NCBI RefSeq assembly: GCF_030142075.1
Contig: NZ_CP126241.1
Span: 744,001 to 808,000 of the forward strand
Length of the DNA: 64,000 nt
From: Arthrobacter sp. zg-Y20
Lineage (GTDB): Bacteria > Actinomycetota > Actinomycetes > Actinomycetales > Micrococcaceae
Direction of reading: 5' to 3'
Part shown: in pieces, positions 9,703 through 17,617 of the stretch
Layout: the number at the start of each line of letters is the position of its first letter
Position numbering within the stretch: position 1 is the stretch's first letter
Made by a program: the position numbers and the translations under genes
Notes under the pieces: model-generated
Told to the model about the DNA's origin: nothing
What the model saw: the letters and a program-made list of their open reading frames with translations, nothing else
Databases searched by the model: none

Positions 9703-9972
9703 TTATCCAGCGGGAGTCTCGCGGTAGAGCACGAGGTGCTCGTGGTAAAGGACTCCATCGCGGATGTCGCCGGTTGCGGTGAAACCGGTGTCGTCCCGGT
9801 AGTCCAGGTGGGCTCCGGTGACCGTGTAGCTGCCGGTGTAGGCACTGGCCCGGTCGCCGCGTGCCTCGTCATAGCGGCCGTTGGGCAGCAGTTCCTGCCG
9901 GATGTAGCCGTCCGCCGTCACCCACATGCCGACGACGTCGAGGTCCTGGGTCTTGCTGCCGTGCGTTGCCAT
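9703..9972 (-). CDS. Atu4866-domain protein
   Basis: 89 residues, starting MATHGSKTQDLDVVGMW. The pattern VGMWVTADGYIRQELLPNGRYDEARG, then YTGSYTV, DYRDDTGFTATGD and VLYHEHLVLYRE fits the small Atu4866-type beta-rich domain, function unknown. I start at the ATG at 9972 because AGGAGA precedes it and family similarity begins there; the longer upstream frame is low-complexity and crosses the divergent promoter region. It is divergent from the XRE regulator at 10127, a pairing that suggests the regulator controls it. Confidence 0.8.
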   Translation of the reverse strand: MATHGSKTQDLDVVGMWVTADGYIRQELLPNGRYDEARGDRASAYTGSYTVTGAHLDYRDDTGFTATGDIRDGVLYHEHLVLYRETPAG

Positions 9973-10126
9973 GCTGAGTTCTCCTAGGGTCCGTGCCGGG
10001 AAGTATTGGGAGTCAGGAAGAATCGACGTAGATCCCGGCAGTCTTGGTTTCGAGCCTAGGGAGAATCCCGTCGTCGAGCATGGGTGCGCTTCACCCACCC
10101 TTGGCAGCAATCGATAGGCTGGTGAC

Positions 10127-10930
10127 ATGGGGGAAGACAATCTGGGGGCGTTCCTGCGGGCCCGCCGCAACGCTGCGGACGCAGCGTTGTATCCGTTTGC
10201 CAGGCACACCCGGCGCCGGGTGCCCGGGCTTCGGCGCGAAGAAGTTGCCGAACTGGCCGGGCTGAGCACCGACTACTACCTGCGCCTGGAGCAGGGCCGC
10301 GAGAAGAACCCGTCCGGGCAGGTTCTCACCGCCCTGTCGGCGGCACTGCAGCTGACCCGGCACCAGGACGAGCGCCTGCACCTGCTCGCCGGGCGCTCGC
10401 CGCAGCGGGTTGCGTCCCCTCGGGCGGTGGATCCCTCGCTGGCACACCTGCTGGAAACGTCCACGGATTCGGCCGCTTTCATCCTGGATTCGCTGCTGAA
10501 CATCACGCAGCTCAACCCGTTGGCGGAGGCGCTCTTCAGCGGCTTTGCGGACAAGGGGAACTTTGCCCGGAACGTGTTCCTGGACCCGGCGGGCCGGCAC
10601 TTCTTCGCCGACTGGAACCGCGCGGCCGAATCCTGCGTGGGCGCGCTGCGCACCACCATGGATTTCCACCCCGATCGGCAGGAACGGGATGCGCTGCTCG
10701 CCGAGCTGCGGACCGACTCGGAGTTCGACCGGCTCTGGCAGTTGTTTTCGATCGAGCCGAAAACACGCGAGGGCAAGGTCCTGCACCACGAGCAGGCCGG
10801 GACCATAGCGGTGACCTTCTATACCTTCCAGGTGGCAGAAGCACCGGGACAGCAACTGGTGGTGTACGAGGCCGAGGCCGACGGTTCCAGCGAGCAGCGG
10901 ATGAAATCACTGCTAGCTACGCGGTCTTGA
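10127..10930 (+). CDS. XRE-family transcriptional regulator with MmyB-like ligand domain
   Basis: 267 residues. An N-terminal helix-turn-helix (GLRREEVAELAGLSTDYYLRLEQGR, ~35-60) is preceded by LGAFLRARR and followed by a ~170-residue C-terminal domain. Together these match the actinobacterial MmyB-type regulators, whose C-terminal PAS-like domain binds a lipid-like ligand. It is divergent from the Atu4866-type gene across 154 bp and probably autoregulates that interval. TAGGCT lies seven bases before the ATG, so transcripts may be nearly leaderless. Confidence 0.9.
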   Translation: MGEDNLGAFLRARRNAADAALYPFARHTRRRVPGLRREEVAELAGLSTDYYLRLEQGREKNPSGQVLTALSAALQLTRHQDERLHLLAGRSPQRVASPRAVDPSLAHLLETSTDSAAFILDSLLNITQLNPLAEALFSGFADKGNFARNVFLDPAGRHFFADWNRAAESCVGALRTTMDFHPDRQERDALLAELRTDSEFDRLWQLFSIEPKTREGKVLHHEQAGTIAVTFYTFQVAEAPGQQLVVYEAEADGSSEQRMKSLLATRS

Positions 10931-10943
10931 TGGCCGCGCGCCC

Positions 10944-11492
10944 CTAGCCGGACTGCTCTGCCGCCCATTCCGCGACCCGGCGGGCGCTTTCCTCCTCGGA
11001 CAGGTCTTCCACCCGGCTCATCACGGACCAGCGCACCCCGAACGGGTCGCGGATACTGGCGAACCGGTCTCCCGAGACGAAGGTGCTCAGCGGCTCCCGG
11101 ATGGTCGCGCCGGCGGCTTCAGCCCGGGCTACGGTCTCATCGGCGTTGGCGCAGTAGAGGCCCATGGAGTAACAGTCCTCGTCGCCGGACGGCATCGGGA
11201 CCAGCCCGAACTGCGCGTTCGGTTCGCCCAGCTGGAGCCGCCCGGTGCCGAAGTCCAGGTCCGCATGCACCACCACCCCGCCCATCTCGGTGATGTCGAC
11301 GGGCCGGGCGCCGAAGACGTCCCGGTAGAAATCGATGGCGGCCCGGGCATCCGGTACGGCCAGGAACGGGGTCAGGCTGGTGGCACCGTGCGGTATGCCG
11401 TTGGTGGTGTGGGTTCCGGTGACGCCGGCTGGGGTCTTGCCGGTTGTTCCGGTGTTCGGTGTGCTTGAATTCGGTGTGTTTGTTGTAGTCAT
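10944..11492 (-). CDS. VOC family protein with Thr/Asn-rich N-terminus
   Basis: 182 residues. The first ~35 residues are a Thr/Asn/Gly-rich low-complexity tail (MTTTNTPNSSTPNTGTTG). The VOC domain follows: LTPFLAVPDARAAIDFYRDVFGA, later VVVHADLDFG and FASIRDPFGVRWSVM. The C-terminal ~20 residues (LSEEESARRVAEWAAE) form a helix seen in PhnB-like proteins. Start ATG 11492 chosen as it is the first ATG before the domain on this strand; the domain itself begins later, so a shorter protein is possible. It is divergent from the AraC regulator. Confidence 0.8.
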   Translation of the reverse strand: MTTTNTPNSSTPNTGTTGKTPAGVTGTHTTNGIPHGATSLTPFLAVPDARAAIDFYRDVFGARPVDITEMGGVVVHADLDFGTGRLQLGEPNAQFGLVPMPSGDEDCYSMGLYCANADETVARAEAAGATIREPLSTFVSGDRFASIRDPFGVRWSVMSRVEDLSEEESARRVAEWAAEQSG

Positions 11493-11592
11493 GGTGCCAG
11501 CGTAGGCAGCGCGGCAGGGGCCGGGCTTGAAGATTCGCGACAGGGTTTGCGGGCTCCTGGTTGAGGAAGTTCGTTGCGGGGATAGGGGAGCG

Positions 11593-12456
11593 ATGGTCGA
11601 GCAGTGGCGCGGCACCCTGTACCCGGCGCGGCTGCCGGAGTTCCACCGGATCCTTCCGGCGGCGGAACTGGCGGACCGGGTCCGCTGGGTGTGGATTCCG
11701 GAATGGAACCTTGCTCCGGGGCGGGTGTCCCGGCAGGAGGTCCTGCCCTTTCCAGCGTTGAACCTTGTGGTGGATAAGGACGGGGTCACGCTTTCCGGTC
11801 CGGCCACCCGGCGGTCCTTCCGCGACCTGTCGGGCCGGGGCTGGGCGGTGGGCCTGCTGCTGCGTCCCGCCGCGGTGCCGGTATTCACCGACGACCCGGG
11901 CAACCTGCGCGACACTGAAATTCCCGTCGATGCTCCGGACCTGCTGGCCGCGGTAGTCGCGGCGATGGCCGACGTCGTACCCTCCACGGACGACGACGAC
12001 GCCGGGGCCGGCCGCGAGGGTGCCGGGGCCGGCGTCGTACCGGTCGTCGACCCCGCTGAGGTGCGCCGCGCTGCCGCCGTCGCCGCGGCTTCCCGTTGGC
12101 TGGAAGCACACGGTCCCACTCCTGACGCCGAAGGGCGGCTCGCGAACCGGCTGGAGGACCTGATTCCGGCGGATGCGTCGATCACCCGGGTGGACCAGCT
12201 TGCCGGGCAGCTCGGCGTCTCGGTGCGGACGGTGCAGCGCCTGGCCCGGCGGTTTGTCGGGCTGCCGCCGCTGGCCATGATCCGCCGCTACCGGCTGCAG
12301 GAGGCGGCGGAACGGTTGCGGCTGCATCCGGAAACCCCCATTGCCGACGTTGCCGCCGACCTGGGCTATGCCGACCACGCGCACCTGGCCGCCGACTTCC
12401 GTGAGGTACTCGGCTTCACGCCCAGCGGCTACCGGCGCTCGGCGGCCGATTCCTAG
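11593..12456 (+). CDS. AraC-family transcriptional regulator
   Basis: 287 residues from the ATG at 11593, which has AGGGGAG directly upstream. The C-terminal ~100 residues carry the double HTH: RVDQLAGQLGVSVRTVQRLARRFVGLPP, then IADVAADLGYADHAHLAADFREVLGFTPSGYR. The N-terminal half matches the DUF6597-like sensor part of this subfamily (FHRILPAAELADRVRWVW). A D/E/G-rich linker occupies ~135-150. Divergent from the VOC gene at 10944-11492, which is the likely target. Confidence 0.88.
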   Translation: MVEQWRGTLYPARLPEFHRILPAAELADRVRWVWIPEWNLAPGRVSRQEVLPFPALNLVVDKDGVTLSGPATRRSFRDLSGRGWAVGLLLRPAAVPVFTDDPGNLRDTEIPVDAPDLLAAVVAAMADVVPSTDDDDAGAGREGAGAGVVPVVDPAEVRRAAAVAAASRWLEAHGPTPDAEGRLANRLEDLIPADASITRVDQLAGQLGVSVRTVQRLARRFVGLPPLAMIRRYRLQEAAERLRLHPETPIADVAADLGYADHAHLAADFREVLGFTPSGYRRSAADS

Positions 12457-12509
12457 GGGCACCGCAGGCGCTTTTCGGAAGTGACCGACCCTGCGATATG
12501 ACTTAACCC

Positions 12510-13754
12510 ATGATCACCACTGTCATCACGCCCTCACTCGTTCGCGGCGCCGCGGAACTCGAAACCACCGCCCGGGGGCTGCGGCCGCACCGGCTGCCCG
12601 CATCGGTGCGGGAGCGTTTCCCCGATCCGCAGCTGATGATGGCGGAGTCCCAGCCCTCCGGCGTCCGGCTGGTGTTCACGACGACGGCGCAACAGCTGGA
12701 GCTGGTCACGCATCCCACGCGTGTGGTCTACCTGGGCGCGGACCGGCCGCGGGGGTTCGTTGACCTGCTGGTCGACGGCGAACTGGTGCACAGCGACGAG
12801 CTCGCCGGCGGCTCATACACCGAGGTCAACATGTCCACCGGGGCGAGCCGGCAGGTGGAGGGGGAGTCGCACGTCAGCGCGTTTTCCTTGCCTGCGGGAT
12901 CCAAGCTGGTGGAGATCTGGCTGCCGCACAACGAGTCGGTGGAGCTGGTGGACCTGCGGTCGGATGCTCCGGTGGAGGCGTACGACTCCGGGCGGCCGGT
13001 CTGGCTGCATCACGGCAGCTCGATAAGCCACGGCTCCAATGCGGCGACGCCGTCGGGCATCTGGCCTGCGGTGGCGGCGAGGATCGGCGGCGTCGAGTTG
13101 CACAACCTCGGTCTGGGTGGCAGCGCCATGGTGGATCCGTTCACCGCGCAGGTGATGCGGGATACCCCGGCGGACCTGATCAGCGTGAAGCTGGGCATCA
13201 ACGTGGTGAATGGGGACGTGATGCGGCTGCGTGCTTTTGTGCCTGCGATGCACGGGTTCCTGGACACCATCCGCGAAGGGCATCCGGAGACTCCGCTGGT
13301 GCTCGTTTCGCCGATTTTCTGCGGCATCCATGAGGACACTCCCGGTCCGGGAGCGTTCGATCCGGCGTCCTTCGGGACGGACCAGATTCGGTTTGTGGCT
13401 ACCGGCGATCCGGCGGGTGTGGCCGCCGGCCAGCTGACGCTGCGGGTGATCCGTGAGGCATTGGAGTCGCTGGTCGAGCGCCGGGCGGAGGATCCGAATC
13501 TGTTCTATCTGGACGGGCTGAGCCTGTACGGGGCAGCGGATGCCGAGGAGTATCCGTTGCCCGACGCGCTCCACCCGGACGGTGCCACCCATCGGCTGAT
13601 CGGGGAGCGTTTCGCGAAGTATGCGTTTGCGGGTGAGGGCCCGTTTGTTGGTTTAAGCAGCCGCCGGCTCCTAACCGCCAGTCTCTCCGCGGATTCTCAT
13701 AATGAGACCCGCACTGAAGAGTCCCGGGTTCCTTCCTCTGGTGCGAGTCTTTGA
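12510..13754 (+). CDS. SGNH/GDSL-type esterase with aberrant C-terminal tail
   Basis: 414 residues. An N-terminal beta-sandwich region is followed by an SGNH hydrolase domain: block I around HHGSSISHGSNA, block II NLGLGGSAM, block III KLGINVVNGD and the Asp/His block DALHPDGATH, suggesting acyl-ester hydrolysis (carbohydrate esterase). After the usual family end (~AFAGEGPFV) the frame continues ~35 residues of unrelated sequence that overlap the opposite-strand exonuclease gene by 58 bp. This looks like an original stop that was lost when foreign DNA joined at about 13,650. No strong ribosome site is seen before the ATG. Confidence 0.85.
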   Translation: MITTVITPSLVRGAAELETTARGLRPHRLPASVRERFPDPQLMMAESQPSGVRLVFTTTAQQLELVTHPTRVVYLGADRPRGFVDLLVDGELVHSDELAGGSYTEVNMSTGASRQVEGESHVSAFSLPAGSKLVEIWLPHNESVELVDLRSDAPVEAYDSGRPVWLHHGSSISHGSNAATPSGIWPAVAARIGGVELHNLGLGGSAMVDPFTAQVMRDTPADLISVKLGINVVNGDVMRLRAFVPAMHGFLDTIREGHPETPLVLVSPIFCGIHEDTPGPGAFDPASFGTDQIRFVATGDPAGVAAGQLTLRVIREALESLVERRAEDPNLFYLDGLSLYGAADAEEYPLPDALHPDGATHRLIGERFAKYAFAGEGPFVGLSSRRLLTASLSADSHNETRTEESRVPSSGASL

Positions 13755-14662
13755 CGAAAGTCCTCTTCAGTTAGGATCTCAAGTCTTTGGCCTTGCTGCA
13801 CTAGGGCGAAAGCACGGGCCAATTTACTGCCGAAGGTCATTCCCGGACGCAGAGAACGTTCGTCATAGTCTCCCGTCACCAAAAGCGTCGTCTTCTTTGT
13901 CGGGTTCCCCGAGTTGAAGGTGCCGCCATGACGTACAACTAGCTCTTGAGCATCGCTGCGGGACCAGGAGATTTTGCCGGTGAAACAGACCACTTCCCCC
14001 GCCATAGGGCCATCGGGATCAATATCACCAGGCTCCAAGTAGGGACGAGGTGCAGTCATGGAAATCGGGCGAGCCTTACGGGAACCCGACCAGTAGCTGT
14101 TTTCTACCCTGCCTAGCCGAACCGATGCATGATCGAGTAACTCCGGGACCGTTCCTGCCCCAACTGACCTGGCGAGTTCAACGGCTATGTGCGCGCAGGC
14201 CTTTGCGTCCGCTCCGGCCTCGTGGTGATCAAAGGAGGGAATCTGCAGGGCGTCCGCTACCCACGGGAGTTTGTAGACGGGAAGGTCCAGAATCGCTCTG
14301 GCAAGAACCAGTGTGCATGCATAGTTCAGTGACGGCCAGGGTAACCCGGCGTGCGTACACGCATTACGCAGGGCTCCCAGATCGAAAGCTGCATTGTGGG
14401 CGATGACGACGTCGTCGTCCACAAAGGCAAGGATGTCGCGGAGCGAGGTGCTCCAATCCGGTGCATTGGCTACTGCTGCAGCGGTAACCCCATGGATCGA
14501 GGTGTTGAAGGCATCAAATCCTCCTCCGTCTGGCGGAGCGATCAACCAGGACTTGGATTCCAGGATGCTCCCATTGACGACTTTCGCCAGCCCAACAGAA
14601 CAGATGGATCCCCGGTTACTATTTGCTGTCTCAAAATCTATCGCCGTGAAGGACAATGCCAT
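13697..14662 (-). CDS. DEDDh 3'-5' exonuclease with BRCT domain (copy 1)
   Basis: 321 residues. Exonuclease block: D9/E11 in AIDFETAN, D94 in AHNAAFD and H147/D152 in HHEAGAD, the complete DEDDh set of DnaQ-like exonucleases. A BRCT domain fills ~222-310 (MAGEVVCFTGKISWSRSDAQ, then TKKTTLLVTGD). The arrangement resembles DNA-polymerase-III-epsilon-like exonucleases attached to BRCT in actinobacteria; role in DNA repair or defence is not known. A paralog (15749-17029) lies on the other side of an unknown gene. Its 3' end overlaps the tail of the SGNH esterase. Confidence 0.88.
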   Translation of the reverse strand: MALSFTAIDFETANSNRGSICSVGLAKVVNGSILESKSWLIAPPDGGGFDAFNTSIHGVTAAAVANAPDWSTSLRDILAFVDDDVVIAHNAAFDLGALRNACTHAGLPWPSLNYACTLVLARAILDLPVYKLPWVADALQIPSFDHHEAGADAKACAHIAVELARSVGAGTVPELLDHASVRLGRVENSYWSGSRKARPISMTAPRPYLEPGDIDPDGPMAGEVVCFTGKISWSRSDAQELVVRHGGTFNSGNPTKKTTLLVTGDYDERSLRPGMTFGSKLARAFALVQQGQRLEILTEEDFRQRLAPEEGTRDSSVRVSL

Positions 14663-14830
14663 GCTTTTTCCTACTTACGATCGAACGAGCTCGTAGCCGG
14701 GCCAGTTGCGTTGAGGTAGCCCGCCAATTGCCAGAGGAAGGCGTGACCAGGTGGATTCGTTTTCGTTTAGGAGGCCCTTCATAAAGGGCTCCGTGAAATC
14801 CTAAAGGAAGCTACGGCCGAGGGCTGTCGC

Positions 14831-15652
14831 TCAGACCCCAGCCAGTGTCGGCACTTCGCATGGCCATAAGCGAATATCAGGTCCACCGATACCGTTGAAG
14901 TAGGTGCGGTTCTTCCTTGTGCGAGCAGCTTCAATGTCGAGCCAATAGTCCAATAGGCGGACGCACCCATTCGCCACCCTTAAGGCTTCAAGCCGAGCTT
15001 CTTCCACACACGAGGCATGGGAGGTCCACAGTGACTCAGCTGGAAGCCCTGGCAGCCCGAGATCGACCAAGGGGGAGAGCTTTTTATAGGTCCCGCCTGT
15101 TCCAGCTCGTTTTGCCTCTTTGCGGCGTTCGTTTTCTGTTTCGCGCCTCATACTCTCGGCCTGAAACATCCCGTCGAGGAGGTCAATCCAAGATCCACAA
15201 AGGTCGGCAAAACGCTGGCCATCGAACAGTTCTGGCCCTGCGATATCAGCTTCCGGGCATGCAACCGCAGCTCTAGGAGTCACCAGTAGCTGACGGTTGC
15301 CGACCAGCGCTTCGAATTCTGTACGTTCGAAACGATCCCGGACCACAGCGTTAGTCGTTGATGCGCGCAAGCGTCCGTAGAAAGAGTCAACCGATACCTG
15401 CCATATCGCCCACTTGCTGTCATAGACATCTAGCACAGCGATTCCGAAGGGTTGCCCGTCTTGCATGTCTACTCCAAGTAGTCCGAGGCGCCGATATGGC
15501 ACAAGTCGATTATAGAAGTTAGCAGTGCTTTTCCTGATTAGTGACGCACGGGACTGACTAATTAGCGGGATAGGGCATCCCGCATGGAATCTGAACTTGC
15601 CGAAAGGTTCGGGTGACGGGGACAGGGAAAAGCACTCCCAGCCTTTAAACAC
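14831..15652 (-). CDS. Hypothetical protein between two exonuclease-BRCT genes
   Basis: Up to 273 residues from a GTG at 15652; a start at the internal ATG near 15469 is also possible. I do not recognise the family. Visible features: a compact first part with LGLLGVDMQDGQPFGIAVLDVYDS, a charged predicted helix in the middle (ESMRRETENERRKEAKR), and an aromatic C-terminal part (VRLLDYWLDIEAARTRKNRTYF). No transmembrane segment or signal peptide. It is encoded in the same direction as the left exonuclease and divergent from the right one. Codon use is less GC-biased than the chromosomal core genes. Confidence 0.6.
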   Translation of the reverse strand: MFKGWECFSLSPSPEPFGKFRFHAGCPIPLISQSRASLIRKSTANFYNRLVPYRRLGLLGVDMQDGQPFGIAVLDVYDSKWAIWQVSVDSFYGRLRASTTNAVVRDRFERTEFEALVGNRQLLVTPRAAVACPEADIAGPELFDGQRFADLCGSWIDLLDGMFQAESMRRETENERRKEAKRAGTGGTYKKLSPLVDLGLPGLPAESLWTSHASCVEEARLEALRVANGCVRLLDYWLDIEAARTRKNRTYFNGIGGPDIRLWPCEVPTLAGV

Positions 15653-15655
15653 GCC

Positions 15656-15676
15656 GGCTGGCGGCTGGCGGCTGGC
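15656..15676. repeat. Three tandem copies of a 7-bp repeat
   Basis: GGCTGGC repeats exactly three times directly upstream of the GTG start of the 14831-15652 gene. A 7-bp unit changes frame with each copy change, but no open frame with a start codon crosses it, so any effect would be on spacing of promoter or ribosome site. Confidence 0.85.
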
Positions 15677-15748
15677 GTAAACTGACTCAGCCTACGCATC
15701 AATGAGTACCTCCAGCTAGTGACGGTCCAGGGTGCGAGGGCTGAAGTT

Positions 15749-17029
15749 ATGGGGGAACCGGTGAGCGGTTTGAATTTCACAGCCATTGATGTCGAAACGG
15801 CCAACAACCAAAGGGCATCAGTGTGTGCCGTCGGGATTGTGCAGGTTCGCAACGGAAAGATCTCCGAGACATTCGAGTGGCACGTAACGCCCCCAACGGG
15901 CTTGGACTCATTCCACCCTCGCAACATTGCGATCCACGGCATTACGCCGGAAATCGTCCGGGCCGCTGACAACACCTGGGCGGACTCTCTCGACGCTATC
16001 CAAACGCTCGCGGAGGACCACCCGCTCGTCGCGTACAACGCACCGTTCGATAAATCAGTGCTCCATGCATCCAGCCTGTTCAGTGGGTTGACGCCACCCA
16101 GCAACGATTTCCACTGTGCCCTGGCTTTAGCCAAGCGTCTCCTGACGATGGAAAAGTACCGGCTGCCTCTCGTTGCGGCAGAACTGGGACTCGATTCATT
16201 CACCCACCACGACGCCGGTAGCGACGCCGCTGCCTGCGCACAGATTGTTCTGGCACTTTCTGAACGTCATGGCCTTCGGACGGTTGCTGACCTCTGGACG
16301 CCCGCGGGCGGCGGCATACGAACCGAGCAGTCGCTGAGGCCGAGCGCGTTCAGCAGGGGCAACAAGAGCCCTATATCCGAACTGCCGCAACCGGATCCTG
16401 CCGCGGACCCGTCGCACCCGTTCTTTGGACGCCAAGTAATCATGACAGGAGACCTCGTTTCCTACAGCAGGTGGGATGCGATGGAGAAGATCGCGAGTCT
16501 TGGTGGCATCAACGGCAAAGGCGTCACCAAAAAGACTGCGTTCCTGCTGGTGGGAGACGGCAAAACCCACGCAAGTGTGGATTTGGAAAACGGGACGACC
16601 AAAGAGAAGAAGGCAGCGGCATATATGGCCGCCGGTCAGGACCTGACCGTGCTCACGGAGTCGGATTTCCTGCAGCTGGTCAGTTCAGACGCGCCTGCCG
16701 TGTTGGAACCAGACATGGAAGCCGTATCCGACCTTAGGCCCGTGCAGACGAGAGATGCCACCACGGACGAGGCCGTCCTCCTTCCCTCGCAGCACAACGG
16801 CAGTTTTGAGGAACCCGCTGCCGCAGCTGAGTGGCAGTACGAAGACCCGGACGGACAATATGCTTCTCCTCTATCAGACAAGGGTGCCCCAACCGATGCT
16901 GACCGCTCCGATCCCTTCATGAGCGTCAGCTCGGACGCGATTCCGGAGAAAGCAGGGCAGGCCGTGACTGCATTGCTGAAGGCCGGCTCGCGAATGGGGC
17001 AACGTCTGTGGCGGGCGACTAGAAACTAG
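15749..17029 (+). CDS. DEDDh 3'-5' exonuclease with BRCT domain (copy 2, extended)
   Basis: 426 residues from the ATG at 15749 (a GTG at 15719 would add ten). Catalytic set: D14/E16 in AIDVETAN, D101 in YNAPFDKS, H154/D159 in HHDAGSD. A BRCT domain (~225-315) starts FFGRQVIMTGDLVSYSR and has TKKTAFLLVGD. A ~100-residue acidic C-terminal extension absent from copy 1 ends in a basic helix (RMGQRLWRATRN). Paralogous to 13697-14662 and divergent from the unknown gene between them. The arrangement suggests a local duplication or a composite module. Confidence 0.85.
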   Translation: MGEPVSGLNFTAIDVETANNQRASVCAVGIVQVRNGKISETFEWHVTPPTGLDSFHPRNIAIHGITPEIVRAADNTWADSLDAIQTLAEDHPLVAYNAPFDKSVLHASSLFSGLTPPSNDFHCALALAKRLLTMEKYRLPLVAAELGLDSFTHHDAGSDAAACAQIVLALSERHGLRTVADLWTPAGGGIRTEQSLRPSAFSRGNKSPISELPQPDPAADPSHPFFGRQVIMTGDLVSYSRWDAMEKIASLGGINGKGVTKKTAFLLVGDGKTHASVDLENGTTKEKKAAAYMAAGQDLTVLTESDFLQLVSSDAPAVLEPDMEAVSDLRPVQTRDATTDEAVLLPSQHNGSFEEPAAAAEWQYEDPDGQYASPLSDKGAPTDADRSDPFMSVSSDAIPEKAGQAVTALLKAGSRMGQRLWRATRN

Positions 17030-17582
17030 AACAGGCGACGCCGGGACCGGCCGCCGCCGTCAGAACCTCCCGGAACGCCGGATTCGGATGGGCATTCGGC
17101 AGCACCCGGCGTACACAGTGCAGGGCTTCCAGCGGCGGACCCTGGCCGCGCCTGCCCCGTACGGGCCGGCAACGGCCGGTTCGCACACATTGCAGCAGCA
17201 CTGATTTGCCCTCGGCATGGAAGCGTCCGACGGCGGCAGCAGTCTCCTGCAGCACGGAGCAGGGATTAGGCATTGGACTCCGCCGACGCGGAAATCCACC
17301 AGCCAGAAAGTCGCATGCTTCTCCGGGGCAATCCCGGGGACGTTGTCCGTGCCTAGTCGGCACAGGCTGAGCACTGCATCAAATGCCCAGCTCCGCCGTC
17401 CTACCCAGCGCGCCCACGCCGCCAAGCCAGACACCGTCGTCGTCCGGGTGCCGGACCAGGACATCGGTCCTGGACCAGGAGCCGTAGTCAAAGTGGGCCG
17501 TGCGTGGCCCCGCCGACCTGCCGACCGTTGCCATCGACCTGTCGCTGATGGGATGCAGACAGCTGATTGAGGTACCTGGCAT
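17019..17582 (-). pseudogene. Broken dual-specificity phosphatase-like gene
   Basis: No single frame covers the gene, but three minus-strand frames give consecutive pieces of one family. Piece 1 (from 17582) has HFDYGSWSRTDVLVRHPDDDG; piece 2 has AVLSLCRLGTDNVPGIAPE and ATFWLVDF; piece 3 has AAAVGRFHAEGKSVLLQCV, then LEALHCVRRVLPNAHPNPAF. These match the dual-specificity phosphatase domain often fused to ADP-ribosylglycohydrolases. The family's HC-x5-R active loop is destroyed: it reads QCV, and the RTPTVA-like part lies in another frame. At least two frameshifts. A decayed remnant in the island. Confidence 0.7.
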
Positions 17583-17617
17583 CCGATCGTCCTGATCAAA
17601 CTCAGAAAGAGAATATT

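Noticed and set aside
12813-13592. 259-codon minus-strand frame opposite the SGNH esterase
   Set aside because: Composition typical of antisense reading; the esterase motifs on the + strand are complete.
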